Shown: positions 61,262 through 64,000 of the stretch, piece after piece | Position numbering within the stretch: the first letter of the stretch is position 1 | How the letters are laid out: each line of letters opens with the position of its first letter | Source of the DNA: JAWKJY01 sp041393535 | Lineage (GTDB): Bacteria; Actinomycetota; Thermoleophilia; Gaiellales; Gaiellaceae | Length of the DNA stretch: 64,000 nt | Assembly: GCA_041393535.1 (NCBI GenBank) | Contig: JAWKJY010000001.1 | Location: 372,001 to 436,000, forward strand | Reading direction: 5' to 3' | The notes under the pieces: model-generated | Databases searched by the model: none | What the model saw: the letters and a program-made list of their open reading frames with translations, nothing else | What the model was told of the DNA's origin: nothing | Position numbers and translations under genes: made by a program

Positions 61262-62119
61262 ATGGGGCACTGGAGCAGGGACGAGCCGCAGTACACGGAG
61301 ACGCTCCGTCTCCCGTGCTGTCCCGTCGAGGAGCCAGCCGTGTTCCGCGGAGCGGACGTCCGCCTGCTCAGCCGCGACCCCGAGACCGGCTCGGTGACGC
61401 TCTTCGTCTCCCTCGAGCCGGGCTGGACGGGGACGCACGGCGAACCCGACGGGGTGCTCGAGCTCGTCGTCCTCGAGGGCGCCCTCCAGGTCGACGCGCA
61501 GGCCGCGCCGGCGAGCCGCTACGTCGTCGTCCCCGGGGGGCTGGGCGGCGTCGAGCTGGCGAGCCCGACGGGGGCCCGGCTGGTCGCGTACTGGAGCCCC
61601 GACCTCGCGGCGGGCGCGCTCGGCCCGCTCGCGGTGGTGCCGTTCCGTGAGCGGCCGTGGCATCGGACCCTGATGCCCGACGGCCTGCACGGCGTCCTGC
61701 ACCGCTCGCTCCGCCAGCCGGACGTCGGGGAGGGCGACCTGCACGGCGGGCCTGCTGGCCTGCTCCGGCTGGCGCTGCTCACCCCCGGCTACTTCGACGA
61801 GCGCGCCCACGTGCACGAGGTGTGGGAGGAGCTCGTCTTCCTCTCCGGTGACCTGTTCATGGACGGCCGCGGCGTCACGGCGCCGTTGACGTATCTCGGG
61901 AACCCGGCCGGGTTCTGGCACGCGCCGATGGCGACGCAGCAGGGCTCCCTGATCCTCGTCCACACCCGCGCGCCCGTCGGGCAGGTGCCGCGGGACACGC
62001 CGGGCGGCGTCGACCAGGTCGAGGCGTATCTCGACGGCGCCTCCTGGCTCGAGCGCCCGGCCCACGTCCCCATCGAGCGAACGCCGCATCTCGATCTCGT
62101 CGCGGCGGCGTCCCGCTGA
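61262..62119 (+). CDS. two-domain cupin protein (DUF4437-like), first copy
   Basis: Protein of 285 residues. The N-terminal part (GHWSRDEPQYTETLRLP) and a first cupin region (LELVVLEGALQVDAQ) are followed by a second with AHVHEVWEELVFLSGDLFMD (His, His and Glu ligands) and FWHAPMATQQGSLILVHTR. It resembles ChrR-like/DUF4437 cupins, whose activities are mostly unknown. It is related to the protein at 62742-63632 (HW-R-xxxPQ start, WEE-LxGD motif). GGAGGACG precedes the ATG, and the next gene starts 26 bases after the stop. Confidence 0.75.
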   Translation: MGHWSRDEPQYTETLRLPCCPVEEPAVFRGADVRLLSRDPETGSVTLFVSLEPGWTGTHGEPDGVLELVVLEGALQVDAQAAPASRYVVVPGGLGGVELASPTGARLVAYWSPDLAAGALGPLAVVPFRERPWHRTLMPDGLHGVLHRSLRQPDVGEGDLHGGPAGLLRLALLTPGYFDERAHVHEVWEELVFLSGDLFMDGRGVTAPLTYLGNPAGFWHAPMATQQGSLILVHTRAPVGQVPRDTPGGVDQVEAYLDGASWLERPAHVPIERTPHLDLVAAASR

Positions 62120-62145
62120 CCGGCCACGACGCCGAGGAGGAGCCG

Positions 62146-62745
62146 ATGTCGACGACGGAAGAAGCGAGGCTCGTGATCACCGCGCGGCTCGCCACCCAGG
62201 AGGAGTTCGAGCCGTTCGGGACGGTGCTCGAGCCGCGCGGCGAGCCGCTCGCCCACGTCTACGGCGACAGCATGGACGTCTACGACCTCGGCCTGCACGA
62301 GTGCGACGCCGACACCGAGCTGATCGTGTCGCGCTACCGCTACCGCGGCACGCGCGTCCAGTACCTCGAGCGGCACCGCCAGATCACGCAGTGCTTCATC
62401 CCGCTCGGCGGCAAGCCGCTGCTCGCCGTGGTGGCCCGCCCCGACGCGCCGCTCGAGAACGGGGTGCCGACGCTCGACGAGATCCATGCGTTCGTCATCC
62501 CCGGCGACAAGGCCGTGCGGCTGAACCGCGGGACGTGGCACGAGGTGCCGATCCCGCTCGAGGACGACACCTGCTCGATCGTGACCAGCCACCACGGCGT
62601 CACGACCGGCTGGGGCCACCTCGACGAGACAGGCGAGATCGACAAGGGGCAGACGGACGAGGAGAAGCGCGACGTGACCGAGCGCACGGGAGTCGTGGTC
62701 GAGGTCGACGTCCCCGCGTCGCTCCTGGAGGGAGGCACGAGATGA
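62146..62745 (+). CDS. ureidoglycolate lyase-fold protein
   Basis: Protein of 199 residues matching the AllA (ureidoglycolate lyase) family: EEFEPFGTVLEPRG, HRQITQCFIPLGGKPLLAVV, PLENGVPTLDEIHAFVIPGD and GTWHEVPIPLED. In purine breakdown AllA splits ureidoglycolate into glyoxylate and urea. Other allantoin genes are absent here, so it may act on a related ureido or cyclic substrate. The family is cupin-shaped. GAGGAGGAGCCG precedes the ATG, and its TGA overlaps the following ATG (ATGA), coupling it to the second DUF4437-like gene. Confidence 0.82.
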   Translation: MSTTEEARLVITARLATQEEFEPFGTVLEPRGEPLAHVYGDSMDVYDLGLHECDADTELIVSRYRYRGTRVQYLERHRQITQCFIPLGGKPLLAVVARPDAPLENGVPTLDEIHAFVIPGDKAVRLNRGTWHEVPIPLEDDTCSIVTSHHGVTTGWGHLDETGEIDKGQTDEEKRDVTERTGVVVEVDVPASLLEGGTR

Positions 62746-63632
62746 GCGACCACTGGCGCCGCGACCAGCCGCAGTTCTTCAACGCGTACGAGCTGCCCTG
62801 GGGGAAGGTGGACGACGTCAAGGCGGCCCACGGGGTCGACGCCCGCCTCGTCACCAGGGACAAGGACACCGGCCAGTCGACCCTGATGCTGAAGCTGCCG
62901 GCCGGCTGGAAGCACGTCGAGGACGGGGCCGACGCGTGCCTGGAGCTGTTCGTGCTCGAGGGCGACGTCACCGGCAACGGCAAGCGCGTCCGCGCCGGCG
63001 GCTACCTCGCGGTGCCGCCCCAGGGCGGCCAGCTCGAGCTCTCCTCCGAGGGTGGCGCCCAGGTGCTCGCCTTCTGGGACCCGCTGATGCCGCGCGGCTA
63101 CTACTACGACGACCAGCCGTTCGTGGCCAAGGTCCGCGAGATGGAGTGGACGATGACCGAGATGCCGGAGCTGCGGCACGGGATCATGCACAAGTCGCTC
63201 CGCTGGCCCGACCCGGCGGAAGGGCTCATGCACGGCGGCCCGGGCGGGATGCTGCGGTTCATCCTGATGACGCCCGGCTTCGGCGAGTCGCGCCAGGAGA
63301 CCCACCACGACTGCTGGGAGGAGGTCATCTGGCTCGCCGGGGACTTCCTGATGCCCGAGCGCGGCCTGCACTCGGCGGGAAGCGTGCTGAACAACCCCGC
63401 GGAGCTCAAGCACGGCGGCCTGATGACGCAGAAGGGCACGGTCATGCTGCTGCACTGCAACAGCCCGATGGGCGCCGAGTTCAACGAGATCGAGAACGGC
63501 AAGGAGATCGTCGAGCACTACCACGACTGCACCTCCTGGCTGGTCGAGCCGAAGCACACGCCGTGGAGCGAGACGCCGCAGTTCCCGCTGTATCCGAACA
63601 GCGAGCCGGCCTACCACGCGGCCAAGCGCTAG
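62742..63632 (+). CDS. two-domain cupin protein (DUF4437-like), second copy
   Basis: Protein of 296 residues. The start DHWRRDQPQFFNAYELPWGK parallels the first copy. First cupin: LELFVLEGDVTGNGKRVRAG. Second: TPGFGESRQETHHDCWEEVI with WLAGDFLMPE, then HGGLMTQKGTVMLLHCNSPM. Potential metal ligands are the paired His of ETHHDCWEE. GGGAGG lies before the ATG. Together with the first copy and the AllA-fold protein it makes a three-gene cupin cassette. The reaction is unknown. Confidence 0.75.
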   Translation: MSDHWRRDQPQFFNAYELPWGKVDDVKAAHGVDARLVTRDKDTGQSTLMLKLPAGWKHVEDGADACLELFVLEGDVTGNGKRVRAGGYLAVPPQGGQLELSSEGGAQVLAFWDPLMPRGYYYDDQPFVAKVREMEWTMTEMPELRHGIMHKSLRWPDPAEGLMHGGPGGMLRFILMTPGFGESRQETHHDCWEEVIWLAGDFLMPERGLHSAGSVLNNPAELKHGGLMTQKGTVMLLHCNSPMGAEFNEIENGKEIVEHYHDCTSWLVEPKHTPWSETPQFPLYPNSEPAYHAAKR

Positions 63633-63762
63633 CGACGGGCATGGCATTCGCCCGCCAATCGCCCAGGCGTCCCCGGCCCGAGCCCGCTCGGGCCGGCGGC
63701 GTCCCAGCAGTGACGGGAGTGCGCGGGTCGGTCGGCTCGCGCGACGAGGAGGAGGAATGACG

Positions 63763-64000
63763 ATGAAGACGATCCGTCGGGGTGCGCTCAGGTGGCGCCT
63801 CGGACTGACGGTCGCGGCCGGCGCGCTCGCACTCGCCGGCCTCGCGGCCGCCTGCGGCGGCGGCGACTCGGCCGAGCCGGCGCCTGCCGAGCCGGCTGCG
63901 CCCGCTCCGGCGCCCGAGCCGGCCCCGGCTCCCGAGCCTGCTCCCGCTCCGGAGCCCGCTCCCGCGCCGGAGCCCGCGCCGGCTCCGGAGCCTGCTCCGG
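63763..64000 (+). CDS. ABC transporter substrate-binding lipoprotein, N-terminal part (cut by window end)
   Basis: The first 79 residues are visible. GGAGGA lies seven bases before ATG 63763 (an ATG at 63757 would be too close). The signal is WRLGLTVAAGALALAGLAAA with lipobox LAAAC, followed by GGGDS and a run of Pro-Ala-Pro-Glu units, the same linker style as in the binding protein at 59339. The binding domain lies beyond the window. A second binding protein next to the cupin cassette suggests a separate or alternate substrate. Confidence 0.65.
   Translation, partial: MKTIRRGALRWRLGLTVAAGALALAGLAAACGGGDSAEPAPAEPAAPAPAPEPAPAPEPAPAPEPAPAPEPAPAPEPAP
63880..64000 (+). repeat. Pro-Ala-Pro-Glu coding repeat
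   Basis: Short tandem units of CCGGCTCCCGAG type encode the linker of the second binding lipoprotein. A matching repeat lies at 59510-59690 in the first. Slippage is likely here, which may explain the frame break in the first gene. Confidence 0.6.

Noticed and set aside
63880..64000. CRISPR-like or non-coding repeat array
   Set aside because: The repeats are short, in frame and encode Pro-Ala-Pro-Glu units of a lipoprotein linker. There are no spacers.

Overview
The window is very GC-rich DNA with dense, short-spaced genes on both strands, GTG and TTG starts, many leaderless promoters (a TANNNT box 6-9 bases before the start codon), Tat-type and lipoprotein signal peptides and a heliorhodopsin. 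This points to a high-GC actinobacterium, most plausibly of the Thermoleophilia/Solirubrobacterales type. That placement is inference from gene content; no rRNA gene is present. At least ten otherwise well-conserved genes are broken by single-base frame changes that leave both halves conserved, so the sequence probably carries long-read or metagenome indel errors. I give such genes as one feature and mark the breaks.

Layout. 0-12 kb: DUF72 protein, PRC-barrel protein, a giant MASE1/GAF/PAS phosphatase with an anti-sigma-type kinase domain, a secreted two-repeat lipoprotein, an MgtC-family protein, a flavin monooxygenase and an MFS transporter. 12-20 kb: glyoxalase-fold protein, cation/proton antiporter, a GrdB/PrdB-like gene with an in-frame TGA that I read as selenocysteine, a divergent HxlR regulator separated from it by a perfect palindrome, a PfkB kinase overlapping SurE, a heliorhodopsin and an SDR. 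20-29 kb: a Tat-exported cysteine-rich phospholipase-A2-like protein, a small secreted protein, two cupins, a molybdopterin oxidoreductase, a PilZ-like gene pair, a flavin monooxygenase and a truncated LuxR gene.

29-46.4 kb is an accessory region. It holds three copies of the 3' half of a class II tRNA (tRNA-Ser or tRNA-Sec type) on the minus strand, at 29.24, 32.99 and 45.06 kb. Each is followed by the same element-end sequence, and the second and third are followed by nearly identical MNT-HEPN toxin-antitoxin pairs. Between them lie a PadR/ABC export operon, a PadR-HAAS operon and a group of secreted or lipoprotein genes. I read this as tandem insertions into one tRNA gene.

46.8-64 kb looks like one catabolic neighbourhood: a C45-family acyl hydrolase with an old-yellow-enzyme-type reductase, an alpha/beta hydrolase with altered catalytic residues, a SnoaL-like protein, a split peptide/nickel-type ABC transporter (two permeases, two ATPases, and two substrate-binding lipoproteins, the last cut by the window end), a stand-alone xanthine-dehydrogenase-type large subunit, an MFS exporter, and two related cupin proteins flanking a ureidoglycolate-lyase-fold protein. 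The substrate is not apparent from the sequence.
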